A DNA stretch of 48,526 bases from Pseudorhodobacter aquimaris. GTDB taxonomy: Bacteria; Pseudomonadota; Alphaproteobacteria; Rhodobacterales; Rhodobacteraceae. This document shows positions 1 to 7,851 of the stretch, piece by piece (position 1 is the stretch's first letter; every line of letters begins with the position of its first letter). The notes beneath the pieces were generated by a model, which saw only the letters and a program-made list of their open reading frames with translations, was not told the origin of the DNA and searched no databases. The position numbers were made by a program, and so were the translations under genes. The stretch spans positions 1 through 48,526 of the forward strand of contig NZ_LGHS01000047.1 in the NCBI RefSeq assembly GCF_001202025.1, written 5' to 3'.

Positions 1-110
1 GAGTAGGTCACCGCCAAACCTAGTAAGAAACGTAACTCTCATAACGATGACAAAATAAACCCCAAATCAATAAAATGGGGCAAATAGGGCCCAAATCTGC
101 GCCCAACCGT

Positions 111-187
<77 letters not shown>

Positions 188-252
188 AAAATCCTAACCT
201 TTCCAAATGGTTAGAATCCGACAAAAACACTTGTGTATGGCCCGTGCAAAAA

Positions 253-273
253 CGAGTCAACGCTGAGTCAACG
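253..273 (+). repeat. Left arm-type integrase site (tandem GAGTCAACG)
   Basis: Contains GAGTCAACG twice with an 11-bp period. The same 21-bp sequence recurs at 48178-48198 in the same orientation, just inside the other end of the element. Position and tandem structure fit arm-type binding sites for the N-terminal domain of a P4-like integrase. The functional role is inference. Confidence 0.6.
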
Positions 274-280
274 TTTTAGA

Positions 281-307
281 AGTCCCCCTGAAAAGTGGGG
301 GCTTTTT
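281..307 (+). terminator. Rho-independent terminator downstream of tRNA-fMet
   Basis: CCCCC and GGGGG arms around a short A-rich loop, followed by CTTTTTG. It separates the tRNA and its arm site from the cargo genes. Confidence 0.6.
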
Positions 308-430
308 GCGTTTTGGGCGGTTGACCAAAACCCGCTGGGTGACCGGACTGCATGCGCGAAAACGGTATCGTGTATTGCGGATGTTATGCAGAAGCTCTAG
401 ATTTGCGTCATCTTGCTACTGACGGATCCG

Positions 431-775
431 ATGACGCGTTATCTCTTTTCTTTCCTGCTGCTGGTTGCCGTCGCATTGTTCGGCGTCGTGCCGCATGCGG
501 TAATGGCTGAGGAAGCGCCAACTGCATCGATCCCGTGTAGTAATGAGCAAGGCGTCATGAGGGAGCATGTCGAAGCTATCGCGTATTGCGGCACTGCAGA
601 TCATTCGATGTCTGCTGCCTGTGGCGTCGCTTGTCTCGGTTCAATTGCGACCTGGTTTCCACCTCCGGACCCGGCCCTAATGGTATTTCGACCAGTTGCG
701 CACCAAATGGCTATGTCCTTGGTATTACACGGGCGTCTGATCGAAACCGCTGACCGCCCTCCTAAATCCATCTGA
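431..775 (+). CDS. Small secreted protein, probably copper-associated
   Basis: A 114-aa protein from ATG 431; an in-frame TTG at 413 is possible but would add residues before the signal peptide. The N-terminus is a clear Sec signal (MTRYLFSFLLLVAVALFG then HAVMA-EE). The mature part has scattered Cys, His and Met, and the C-terminal half (residues about 65-110) is hydrophobic and ends in DRPPKSI, a Pro-rich tail seen in small DUF2946/CopL-like proteins near copper genes. I cannot assign a family firmly. It lies 76 bp upstream of the multicopper oxidase on the same strand and is probably co-transcribed, which suggests a role in periplasmic copper handling (inference). No strong ribosome binding site precedes either start. 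Confidence 0.6.
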   Translation: MTRYLFSFLLLVAVALFGVVPHAVMAEEAPTASIPCSNEQGVMREHVEAIAYCGTADHSMSAACGVACLGSIATWFPPPDPALMVFRPVAHQMAMSLVLHGRLIETADRPPKSI

Positions 776-851
776 ACTGTTGAAGAGCGGAACCGCAAGG
801 AGGTTCCAGACCGATACAATCCCCTTCCGGGGAGAGATGGATTTATTCAAA

Positions 852-2390
852 ATGAAACATGATCTGACACGCCGCGGCTTTCTGGCCGCATCCGCAGCTA
901 TGGCTGCAACCACCGTTTTGCCGCGCGGCGCTTACGCGCAGGCCACACCACTTACCCTGACCGCTGCGACGCGGGTGATTGAGGTGGGTGGTCGTGCCGC
1001 GACTGTCATGGGGCTGGCCAATGGAACGGGTAAACAAGGCTTGATCCTTGATCCCGGTCAGCGGTTCCGGGTGGACCTGACCAATGCGCTGGATGAGGAA
1101 ACCATCATCCACTGGCATGGCCAGATCCCGCCCAATGTGCAGGACGGTGTGCCTGATCTGCCGATGCCGCTTTTGAAACCGGGTGAGACGCGCAGCTATG
1201 ACTATGCGGCGATGCCCGGCACGTTCTGGATGCACAGTCATGTGCCGGTGCAGGAAATGAGCTTGCTTGCCGCGCCGCTGATCGTGCGACGGCCCGAGGA
1301 TCTGACATCTGACCGCCAAGAGGTTGTTATGTTCCTGCATGATTTCTCATTCCGACCCGCCGCCGATGTGTTGGCTGAGATCACCGAAGGTGCGGCGCAT
1401 CACGACGTGGGCAACATGGGTGCCACGATGCAAGGTCCGGGTGGTATGTTGGGCATGGATCATTCTGGCATCGCGATGGGTGGCATGATGTCGGGCGGAA
1501 GCGGCCATATGAACATGGCAGGCGGCATGAACATGGGTGGCATGGGTGCCGGCGGGATGGAGATGGATCTAAACGACTTCGACTTCGATGCCTATCTCGT
1601 CAATGATCGCAGCCTGGCCGACCCGGAGGTAATCACGGTTGAACGCAAAGGTCGCATTCTGCTGCGGGTGATCAATGCCGCGGCGGCGACGTCGTTCTGG
1701 ATTGATACCGGCGGTATTCCTGCACGTCTGGTGGCAGTAGACGGCCACGCCGTGGAGCCGATGGCAGGCACGCGCTTTGGCCTCGCCATGGCGCAGCGCC
1801 TCGATCTGGAAATCGACCTGCCGGGCGCAGGAGCGTTTCCGATCATTGCCCTGCGCGAAGGCGCGCGCGAGCGCACGGGACTCATCCTCGCAACCTCAGG
1901 CGCAGAGATACGCCGGATGGATGACCTGAGCGAAACTGAAAGTGGCGCCTTTGATATTGATCTTTCGCAAGAGGCTGCGTTGCGAGCTGCAAGACCGGAA
2001 GGTGCGCCCGCCCTTCCGCCGCGCGCAGTAGACCGGTCTCACCAAATTATGCTGGGTGGCGCGATGCAGCCTTACCTCTGGACCATCAATGGGCAGGTCT
2101 GGGGCAACCACACCCCGATCACCGCCAAGACTGGTGAGCGGGTGCATCTGACGTTCCACAACATGTCGATGATGGGGCATCCGATGCATTTGCACGGGCA
2201 TGTCTTCCAGGTGGTGAATATCAATGGGCGCGACATCGACGGCGCGGTCCGCGATACCGTCTATGTGCCCCCGATGACGATGGTGACGATTGCGCTGGAT
2301 GCGGGCGAGGCCGCGCGCTGGATGCTGCATTGTCATCACATGCCGCACCTGTCCACGGGCATGATGACCGAGTTTGCTGTATCAGCGTGA
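852..2390 (+). CDS. Multicopper oxidase, Tat-exported, Met-rich
   Basis: A 512-aa periplasmic multicopper oxidase of the PcoA/CopA-CueO kind, expected to oxidise Cu(I). The N-terminus has a twin-arginine signal (LTRRGFLAAS ... AYAQ). All four copper motifs are visible: HWHG at about residue 87, HSH after FWM, HPMHLHGH, and HCHHMPH near the C-terminus, so type 1 and trinuclear centres look intact. A Met/Gly/His-rich insert in the middle (roughly residues 180-235) resembles the Cu(I)-binding insert of copper-resistance oxidases. The start is uncertain: ATG 837 has GGAG only 2 nt upstream and ATG 852 has it 17 nt upstream; 852 gives the more typical Tat signal length. Neighbours are cytochromes c and copper export genes, consistent with copper detoxification. 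Confidence 0.92.
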   Translation: MKHDLTRRGFLAASAAMAATTVLPRGAYAQATPLTLTAATRVIEVGGRAATVMGLANGTGKQGLILDPGQRFRVDLTNALDEETIIHWHGQIPPNVQDGVPDLPMPLLKPGETRSYDYAAMPGTFWMHSHVPVQEMSLLAAPLIVRRPEDLTSDRQEVVMFLHDFSFRPAADVLAEITEGAAHHDVGNMGATMQGPGGMLGMDHSGIAMGGMMSGGSGHMNMAGGMNMGGMGAGGMEMDLNDFDFDAYLVNDRSLADPEVITVERKGRILLRVINAAAATSFWIDTGGIPARLVAVDGHAVEPMAGTRFGLAMAQRLDLEIDLPGAGAFPIIALREGARERTGLILATSGAEIRRMDDLSETESGAFDIDLSQEAALRAARPEGAPALPPRAVDRSHQIMLGGAMQPYLWTINGQVWGNHTPITAKTGERVHLTFHNMSMMGHPMHLHGHVFQVVNINGRDIDGAVRDTVYVPPMTMVTIALDAGEAARWMLHCHHMPHLSTGMMTEFAVSA

Positions 2391-2396
2391 TATCCC

Positions 2397-2423
2397 TGCC
2401 ACCGGGTACCACACCCGGTGGCA
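2397..2423 (+). terminator. Stem-loop after multicopper oxidase
   Basis: TGCCACCGGGT pairs perfectly with ACCCGGTGGCA, 7 bp after the oxidase stop. There is no U-tract, only AAATAAATT, so it may be an mRNA-stabilising or partial attenuating hairpin rather than a full terminator. Confidence 0.4.
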
Positions 2424-2520
2424 AAATAAATTCACCGCACCTCATTCGGTTGGCATAGCTGACGGCAAGAGGAATACGCGCACGCCGCATGGACGGCGAA
2501 GATAAATTGGAGATTGTATC

Positions 2521-2976
2521 ATGAAAAAGAGACTCATTGGCGCGTTGGGTGTTGCCGTCATCGCCCTAGCGGGTTGGTATTGGACCCAAGTTCAGCCCTC
2601 AAAAAACCCGGTTTCGGCATCTGCCGCGGGCACCTCATCGGTGGTGTCGGCGGCACCAATGGTGGAGGTGATGGTTCCAGCAGAGTTTTCGACACAGGCT
2701 GGTCAGGGTGAAACATATTACAATGCGGTCTGCGCTTCTTGCCATGGCGCAAATGCGGCCGGGCAGGATGGCATCGCGCCACCGCTTGTCCACCGCATTT
2801 ATGAGCCGTCGCATCACGGCGATGCGGCTTTCTTTCTGGCAGCGCGGAACGGTGTGCGGGCACATCACTGGAAATTTGGCAACATGCCCGCGGTTGAACA
2901 ACCCCTGACCGATTCAGAACTGGGTGCGATCGTTGCTTATGTGCGCGAGTTGCAGCGTGCCAACGGGATCAACTGA
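2521..2976 (+). CDS. Membrane-anchored monohaem cytochrome c
   Basis: A 151-aa class I cytochrome c. It begins with an uncleaved-looking membrane anchor (MKKRLIGALGVAVIALAGWYW), then a linker rich in Ala, Ser and Val. The haem motif is CASCH near residue 74, and the likely distal Met ligand is in FGNMP. A good ribosome binding site (TTGGAG) precedes ATG 2521. The long loop between haem site and Met ligand contains SHHGD and HHW, giving extra His that could bind copper. It follows the multicopper oxidase in the same direction and probably accepts or delivers electrons in the periplasm for copper oxidation (inference from position). Confidence 0.85.
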   Translation: MKKRLIGALGVAVIALAGWYWTQVQPSKNPVSASAAGTSSVVSAAPMVEVMVPAEFSTQAGQGETYYNAVCASCHGANAAGQDGIAPPLVHRIYEPSHHGDAAFFLAARNGVRAHHWKFGNMPAVEQPLTDSELGAIVAYVRELQRANGIN

Positions 2977-3025
2977 TGGCACGTAATCCAAGCGAAGTGG
3001 GTGGTTGCACTCACGGCGATCAAGC

Positions 3026-3469
3026 ATGAGGCCGGTCCCACTCATTTTCGGAGCAGCGGCCCTCATTGGAACCATCGGGGCCGCCGTCTATCTGTTTGCG
3101 CCTGAGGATGCCGCCGTGTCGCGCGGCCATGTCCTTTACGATACAAACTGCGCCTCCTGTCACGGGAGAAATTTGGAAGGTCAACCCGACTGGCAAAGCC
3201 CCGACGAGGACGGACGCTATCCTGCGCCACCCCACGATGCCAGTGGCCACACGTGGCATCATTCTGACGCCGACCTGATTGCCTACATTACCCTGGGCGG
3301 CGAGGAAGCACTGGCACAAATGGGCGTGCGGTTTGACAGTGGCATGCCGGGGTTTGGCGAGATGCTGACGCCAACACAGATCGAAGACATCCTTGCGTAT
3401 ATCAGATCGCGTTGGCCTGAACGTGAGCGTGGCGTGCACGCCGAGCGGAGCCTTGCAGATACTCAATGA
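3026..3469 (+). CDS. Membrane-anchored monohaem cytochrome c
   Basis: A 147-aa second class I cytochrome c directly downstream of the first. ATG 3026 gives a clean N-terminal anchor (MRPVPLIFGAAALIGTIGAAVYLF); an in-frame TTG at 3005 is an alternative. The haem motif is CASCH near residue 43, and the likely Met ligand is in SGMPGF. The Asp/His-rich middle (HDASGHTWHHSDAD) is similar to other small cytochromes found beside copper oxidases. It is probably in one operon with the preceding cytochrome (49 bp gap). It converges on the copZ/copA pair, 18 bp from the end of copZ. Confidence 0.82.
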   Translation: MRPVPLIFGAAALIGTIGAAVYLFAPEDAAVSRGHVLYDTNCASCHGRNLEGQPDWQSPDEDGRYPAPPHDASGHTWHHSDADLIAYITLGGEEALAQMGVRFDSGMPGFGEMLTPTQIEDILAYIRSRWPERERGVHAERSLADTQ

Positions 3470-3487
3470 CCCACAGGCGAACAGTCG

Positions 3488-3685
3488 TCAGGCTGGCGAG
3501 GCAGGATATCCGGCCTCTGCCAGCGCTGCCGTCATATGTGCGGCGTCAGTGCCGCTCTGAACTGTGATCTGCCGTGCGGCCATGTCAAACTCGATTTGCG
3601 CCGCAGGATCGAGGGCATGGATCGTTTTTTCAACAGTTGTCTTGCAGTGGCCACAGCTCATATCGGGAATATGGAAGGTTGTCAT
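3488..3685 (-). CDS. copZ: CopZ-like copper chaperone (HMA domain)
   Basis: A 65-aa single HMA domain protein starting MTTFHIPDMSCGHC: the metal-binding motif is MSCGHC (Cys-x-x-Cys with the usual Met and Gly). Ferredoxin-like beta-alpha-beta length matches the family. It has AAGGAG eight bases before ATG 3685. The gene lies 23 bp after the CopA-type ATPase on the same strand, so the two are almost certainly co-transcribed; it would deliver Cu(I) to that pump. The C-terminus is complete (AEAGYPASPA). Confidence 0.93.
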   Translation of the reverse strand: MTTFHIPDMSCGHCKTTVEKTIHALDPAAQIEFDMAARQITVQSGTDAAHMTAALAEAGYPASPA

Positions 3686-3708
3686 TGAGTTCTCCTTTTT
3701 TGGTTTGC

Positions 3709-6041
3709 CTATAGATCCACCCGCCGCAGGCGCAGCGCGTTCGTGATGACCGAAACAGAGGACAGGCTCATCGCCGCTGCCGCGATCATTGGCGAGAGTA
3801 GAAGGCCAGTGACAGGATAAAGCAGCCCCGCCGCGATCGGGACACCGACCGCATTATAGGCAAAGGCAAAGAACAGGTTTTGCTTGATATTGCGCAACGT
3901 CGCGCGCGCGAGATTGCGCGCCCGCACGATTCCCATCAGATCGCCGCCCAGTAAGGTGATGCCTGCACTTTCCATCGCCACATCCGCGCCGGTGCCCATG
4001 GCGATGCCGACATCGGCGGCGGCGAGGGCCGGAGCGTCGTTCACCCCGTCACCTGCCATGGCAATCTTGTGGCCCTTGCTTCGCAACTCGTCGATCAGCG
4101 TCTTCTTATCCTCGGGCAAGACGCCCGCGCGCACCTCGTCGATGCCCAGTTTGCTGGCCACCGCCTCCGCCGTGCGCTCATTGTCGCCGGTCGCCATGAT
4201 GATACGCAGCCCCTGCGCGTGGAGTTCGTCGATCGCCTGCGCGGTGCTGTCCTTGATCGGGTCGGCCACCGCCACGATGCCGACAAGTGCGTCATCGACA
4301 GCGATGAACATCGCCGTCTTTCCCATGGCGCGTAGGGTGTCCGCCTCGGCTTCGGCATGCGTCGTGTCCAGCCCCATCTCCTGCATCATCGCGCCATTGC
4401 CAAGTGCCACGGAACGCCCGCCGACCGTGCCGCGCACGCCCTTGCCGGTGATGGCCTCAAAGTGGTGGCGTCCTGCCGCGCAACCCCTTGCGCCTCTGCC
4501 CCCTCAACAATCGCCTCGGCCAGCGGGTGTTCCGAGCCACGTTCCAGCGCTGCGGCCAACGACAAAAGGTCGGACTCGGCCAGATCCCCCAGCACAACCG
4601 TATCGGTTAGCTTCGGCTTGCCCATTGTCAGTGTGCCAGTCTTGTCAACGATCAGCGTATCGACGCCCGCCATGCGCTCCAGCGCCTCGGCATCCTTGAT
4701 CAAGACACCTGCCTGCGCGCCGCGCCCCGCTGCTGTGGTGATCGAGATCGGGGTGGCCAGCCCAAGCGCGCACGGGCAGGCGATGATCAGTACCGAGACC
4801 GCCGAGGCGATGGCGAAGACCAGCGCCGGTTCCGGCCCGAAGATCAGCCAGACAATGAACGCGATAATCGCGACGGCTACCACGGTCGGCACGAAGATAG
4901 CCGAGACCCGGTCGGCCATCCCCTGAATCGGCGCGCGGGACCGCCGCGCATTCGACACCATCGCCACGATTTGCGCCAGCACCGTATCGGCCCCGACCTT
5001 GCCCGCCTCAATCACGAGGCTGCCGTTATGGTTGATCGTGGCCCCGGTCACCGCATCGCCGGGCTCCTTCTCCACCGGCATGGATTCGCCCGTCAGCATG
5101 CTTTCGTCCAGGCTGGATCGCCCGTCGATCACCATGCCATCCACCGGCACGGCCTCGCCGGGCCGCACCCGCAGGCGGTCGCCCTCCATGATGTTTTCCA
5201 GCGGTGCATCGTATTCCGTGCCATCGGGCAGGATGCGCCGGGCAGTCTTGGGCGCGAGGTCCAGAAGCGCGCGGATCGCGTCGCCGGTGCGTTCGCGCGC
5301 CCGCAATTCCAACACCTGCCCCACAAAGACCAAGGTCACGATCACCACAGCTGCCTCGAAATAATTGCCGACCGCTTCGCCCGTCCGATACTGTTCCGGA
5401 AACACCCCGGGAAGGAAGGTGGCGACCAGTGAATAAAGATAAGCCGCCGCCACACCAAGGCTGATCAGCGTCCACATGTTGGGCGAACGGTTCAGAACCG
5501 ACTCCCAGCCGCGCTTGAAGAACGGCCAGGCCGCCCAGAGCACGATCGGCGTTGCCAGCACAAACTCCAGATAGCTGGCGGTCTGGTGCCCGATCCAGTC
5601 GCGCACCGGCAGGGCGACCATTTCGCCCATCGCCAGAATGATCAGCGGCACCGCCGCAACCGACGAGATCCACATCCGGCGGGTGAAATCGGTCAGTTCC
5701 TCGCTGGGCTCATCCGAGGGCAACATCGGCTCCAACGCCATGCCGCAGATCGGACAGTCTCCGGGTTCATCGCGCACGATCTCCGGGTGCATCGGGCAGG
5801 TATATTGGGCATCTGTAGGAGCCGCCTTCTTTTGCCCGGCGGCGCGACCGGAAGCATAGAACCACGGATCGGCCTTGAATCTGGTCTGGCAACCCTCTGA
5901 ACAGAAATGAAACTTCTCGTCCTGAAACGCCGCGTGACGCGTCTCGGGCCCGATCTCGACCGTCATGCCGCAAACAGGATCCTTTGCGGTATCGGCTCCC
6001 GCCGGGATGTCGGACTTCGCGTGGTGATGATCGTGGTCCAT
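3709..6041 (-). pseudogene. copA: CopA-type Cu(+) exporting P1B ATPase, frameshifted
   Basis: The gene would encode about 777 aa but is split into two frames. The N-terminal part (start 6041) has a His-rich start, a YHS domain (VCGMTVEI ... FHFCSEGC), a [14 protein letters not shown] heavy-metal-binding segment, transmembrane helices, TGES, the CPC metal site ([11 protein letters not shown]) and DKTGTLT. The C-terminal part carries [23 protein letters not shown] and the last helices. One base appears missing at about 4461-4470 (plus strand AAAGTGGTGGCG): just before it the protein reads RQDAT, and the lost frame resumes as [12 protein letters not shown]. The break is inside the nucleotide-binding domain, so a truncated product would not transport. 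It could be a true mutation or a base-calling error. The promoter at 6070-6100 looks intact and copZ follows. Confidence 0.88.
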
Positions 6042-6069
6042 GTCTTGCCAACTTTCTGTTGATTTACTC

Positions 6070-6100
6070 TGCCTAAGGCATCCAGTGGCTGGAAGGTCAA
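6070..6100 (-). promoter_or_regulatory. CueR-type (MerR family) copper-responsive promoter of copA
   Basis: On the minus strand: TTGACC (-35), a 19-bp spacer with CCAG-CCA-CTGG dyad, then TAGGCA (-10). The over-long 19-bp spacer around a dyad is diagnostic of MerR-family activators such as CueR. It lies about 30-60 bp upstream of the copA start at 6041. No MerR/CueR gene was seen in the window, so the regulator would be encoded elsewhere. Confidence 0.65.
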
Positions 6101-6429
6101 GCCCTATTAGTGTTGATCGTGATCGCCCTCGTCCTGGGATGTCATCATCAGCCTTGGGCTCTTTGAAGTAACGCGATCAGTTCGTTAAACTTTTCACGCT
6201 GCTATGGCGGGCATGGGCCTGTGGATGCTTGGAGCTTGGGTTGCGGCCTGAGTGTCATGCGCCACGGTTTAAATCGAAGTAGAAGATCAAACGAAACACG
6301 CTCGCCATGACAGTGAAATGCCAGTGGTTTTTTGACCGGGGGAGCACCTTGACTTGATCGATTTTCGACCGCAGGATAGTTAACCTCCACTGTCGAGCCG
6401 CCCAAAGTGAACAATCCCCGGTCCGTCTT
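6101..6429. other. Intergenic stretch, no gene recognised
   Basis: About 330 bases between the copA promoter and the lysis remnants. Open frames here are short, disagree with each other and match nothing I recognise. It is probably decayed sequence at the junction between copper cargo and phage remnant. Confidence 0.5.
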
Positions 6430-6570
6430 TCACCTGCACGCCCGCACTTGCTCGCGCAGGACGGCATAATCGCTCAGAATCCGCACCACCATAGATGCTT
6501 CTGATAGCTTTTCGACTTCATCCGCAGCTTGGGCTTGATCTGTTGGTCTGGCAAGCCTGTCCCCGTTCAT
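6430..6570 (-). CDS. Short phage lysis-cassette ORF (possible spanin-like partner)
   Basis: A 46-aa ORF beginning MNGDRLARPTDQ and ending DYAVLREQVRACR. It starts one base inside the stop codon of the preceding holin-like gene (TGATG), the usual coupling in phage lysis modules. The sequence is charged and helix-forming. The function is not established, and it may be a fragment of a longer protein. It was kept because of the coupling and because its end resembles small proteins found after phage holins. Confidence 0.35.
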   Translation of the reverse strand: MNGDRLARPTDQAQAADEVEKLSEASMVVRILSDYAVLREQVRACR

Positions 6571-6823
6571 CAGAACCGCCCATCGCGCAAGCGCTGAGCC
6601 AGATCATCGCGATCAGCTGGGCGGCGACTGGCGGCGTCCAGCATCTGCGTTGGGTTTCATGGGCTTTCTCCGATGTTGAAAGACGCTCGGCCAACCGTCC
6701 CGTGCGCTCCCCGGCACGGCGCAGGTTCAACAGGAACAGTGCGACGGTGGTGATGGCCAAGAACAAGCCCAGCGCTTTGCGCGCAGGGCCGCTTTTGAGT
6801 ATTGTGACAATCCAGCCAATCAT
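6570..6823 (-). pseudogene. Phage holin-like small membrane protein, frameshifted
   Basis: It starts MIGWIVTILKSGPARKALGL followed by a hydrophobic segment (FLAITTVALFLLNL) and a charged helix (RAGERTGRLAERL). After the segment KAHETQRR the frame is lost near 6643; the adjacent frame then continues MLDAASRRPADRDDLAQRL to the stop at 6570-6572, which restores the familiar C-terminal end of this small protein. One base is missing. Its start overlaps the stop of the upstream endolysin fragment (ATGA). I recognise this as the small membrane protein that follows the muramidase in Rhodobacterales prophages; the holin role is inferred from position and topology. Confidence 0.6.
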
Positions 6824-7119
6824 CTCTGGCTCCGCTTCCAGTCGTCGATCCGGGCGTGGATGGCAATGGCGATGCCGATCAGCGCCACGGCGATGAAGAC
6901 TCAGCGTAGGGTTTCGAGGTAGGGCACCAGGGGCAGGATCGCGGATTGGGTTTCTGCCAGGATATCTTGCGCCACCTCGACACCCGCAGCGCCGCCGCCC
7001 TTCAAAGTGCGGCTTTCGGCCAAGACCTCGCGGGCAGGGGTCACCTCTGGCACGAAGGGCGTCGCGCGGGACGGGAAGAGATTGCTCCAAGACCGCGCGG
7101 GACCGGGATCGATGTGCAT
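6820..7119 (-). pseudogene. C-terminal fragment of phage endolysin (muramidase), with nonsense codon
   Basis: The open part reads from residue MHIDPGPARSWSNLF through DILAETQSAILPLVPYLETLR, then an in-frame TGA at 6901-6903 replaces an expected Trp codon. The same frame continues VFIAVALIGIAIAIHARIDDW to a stop overlapping the holin start. This is the C-terminal membrane-tethering tail typical of phage N-acetylmuramidases. The catalytic N-terminal domain is missing: sequence to the right of 7119 belongs to a plus-strand gene, so the fragment ends at a rearrangement junction. It is doubly inactivated (truncation and nonsense). Confidence 0.55.
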
Positions 7120-7477
7120 GAAGCCGGAGACGGGCTATTTTCAGGGGCGCGCCCTGTTCGGCGGTGCCGAGGCCCACGCGGCCGTCGATAATGCCGTGGG
7201 TTTTGTGCTGTGGTTCAACTTTCTGGCCGGGTTTGCCTATGTGCTGGCTGGCGTCGGGCTGTTCTTGCAGAACCGTCTCGCCGTGTGGATCTCCCTCGGC
7301 ATTCTGACCAGCACAGCGCTGGTCGGGATCGCTTTCGGTGTTCATATGCTGCAAGGCGACGCGTTCGAGTCGCGCATCGCCGGCGCAATGATCCTGCGCA
7401 CGGCAGTCTGGGCCGTCATTGCGGTCGTAGCGTTTCGCTATATAGCCACGCCAGCTGCGACCAACGAAGTGAAGTGA
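7112..7477 (+). CDS. Small integral membrane protein, unknown function
   Basis: A 121-aa protein from ATG 7112 (or 7118) with about three hydrophobic segments: GFVLWFNFLAGFAYVLAGV, VWISLGILTSTALVGIAFGV and AVWAVIAVVAFRYI. A short amphipathic part around HMLQGDAFESRIAGAM lies between the last two. No metal or redox motif is evident. Its start abuts the broken phage endolysin, so the original N-terminus may have been lost and replaced. It precedes the P1B-4 ATPase by about 370 bp on the same strand and may be linked with metal transport, but I do not recognise the family. Confidence 0.55.
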   Translation: MCMKPETGYFQGRALFGGAEAHAAVDNAVGFVLWFNFLAGFAYVLAGVGLFLQNRLAVWISLGILTSTALVGIAFGVHMLQGDAFESRIAGAMILRTAVWAVIAVVAFRYIATPAATNEVK

Positions 7478-7851
7478 TCATGACCGCAGGCCAGCAAAAG
7501 ACAATTCAAACCATCTTGATGGGCACCACCGTCCCCACTCCGCGCTCAACGGCGCAGAGCTTCCGCTGATCGTCGCCAGCTTGTGCAAAAGGACACGGGC
7601 GCGGGCGATGGGTGGTTAAGATCCGATGGTACTGACCCGGGCTGATCCGGCACCTTGTGAAGCATCCCGGTTTCGGCGACCATGCAAGCCATGCGTCAAA
7701 ATCGCCAATGCCCAAGGCGGCCTGAGGCGCTATCGTGGGAAAATCAGAGGGCAAAGCGAAATTTTATGAATGCGATCGTAGATATGATGGCGCTTGCGCT
7801 GGCACCGTTCGACTCTGGTGATCAGAATATGGTCATCTGCGGGGTGCAGAT
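7478..7851. other. Intergenic stretch, no intact gene
   Basis: A 374-base gap before the P1B-4 ATPase. A 29-codon ORF starts at 7480 and an 82-codon minus-strand frame covers 7506-7754, but neither resembles a known protein. Probably decayed sequence plus the ATPase promoter region. Confidence 0.4.

Noticed and set aside
6101-6429. Transposase fragment
   Set aside because: Short frames gave a transposase-like impression but no catalytic motif or inverted repeats could be found.
6518-7354. 278-residue minus-strand open frame
   Set aside because: It joins the holin-like start to the antisense of the plus-strand membrane protein; only its last part is real and that is frameshifted.
7506-7754. 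82-residue minus-strand ORF before the P1B-4 ATPase
   Set aside because: No ribosome binding site, neighbours or motif to support it.
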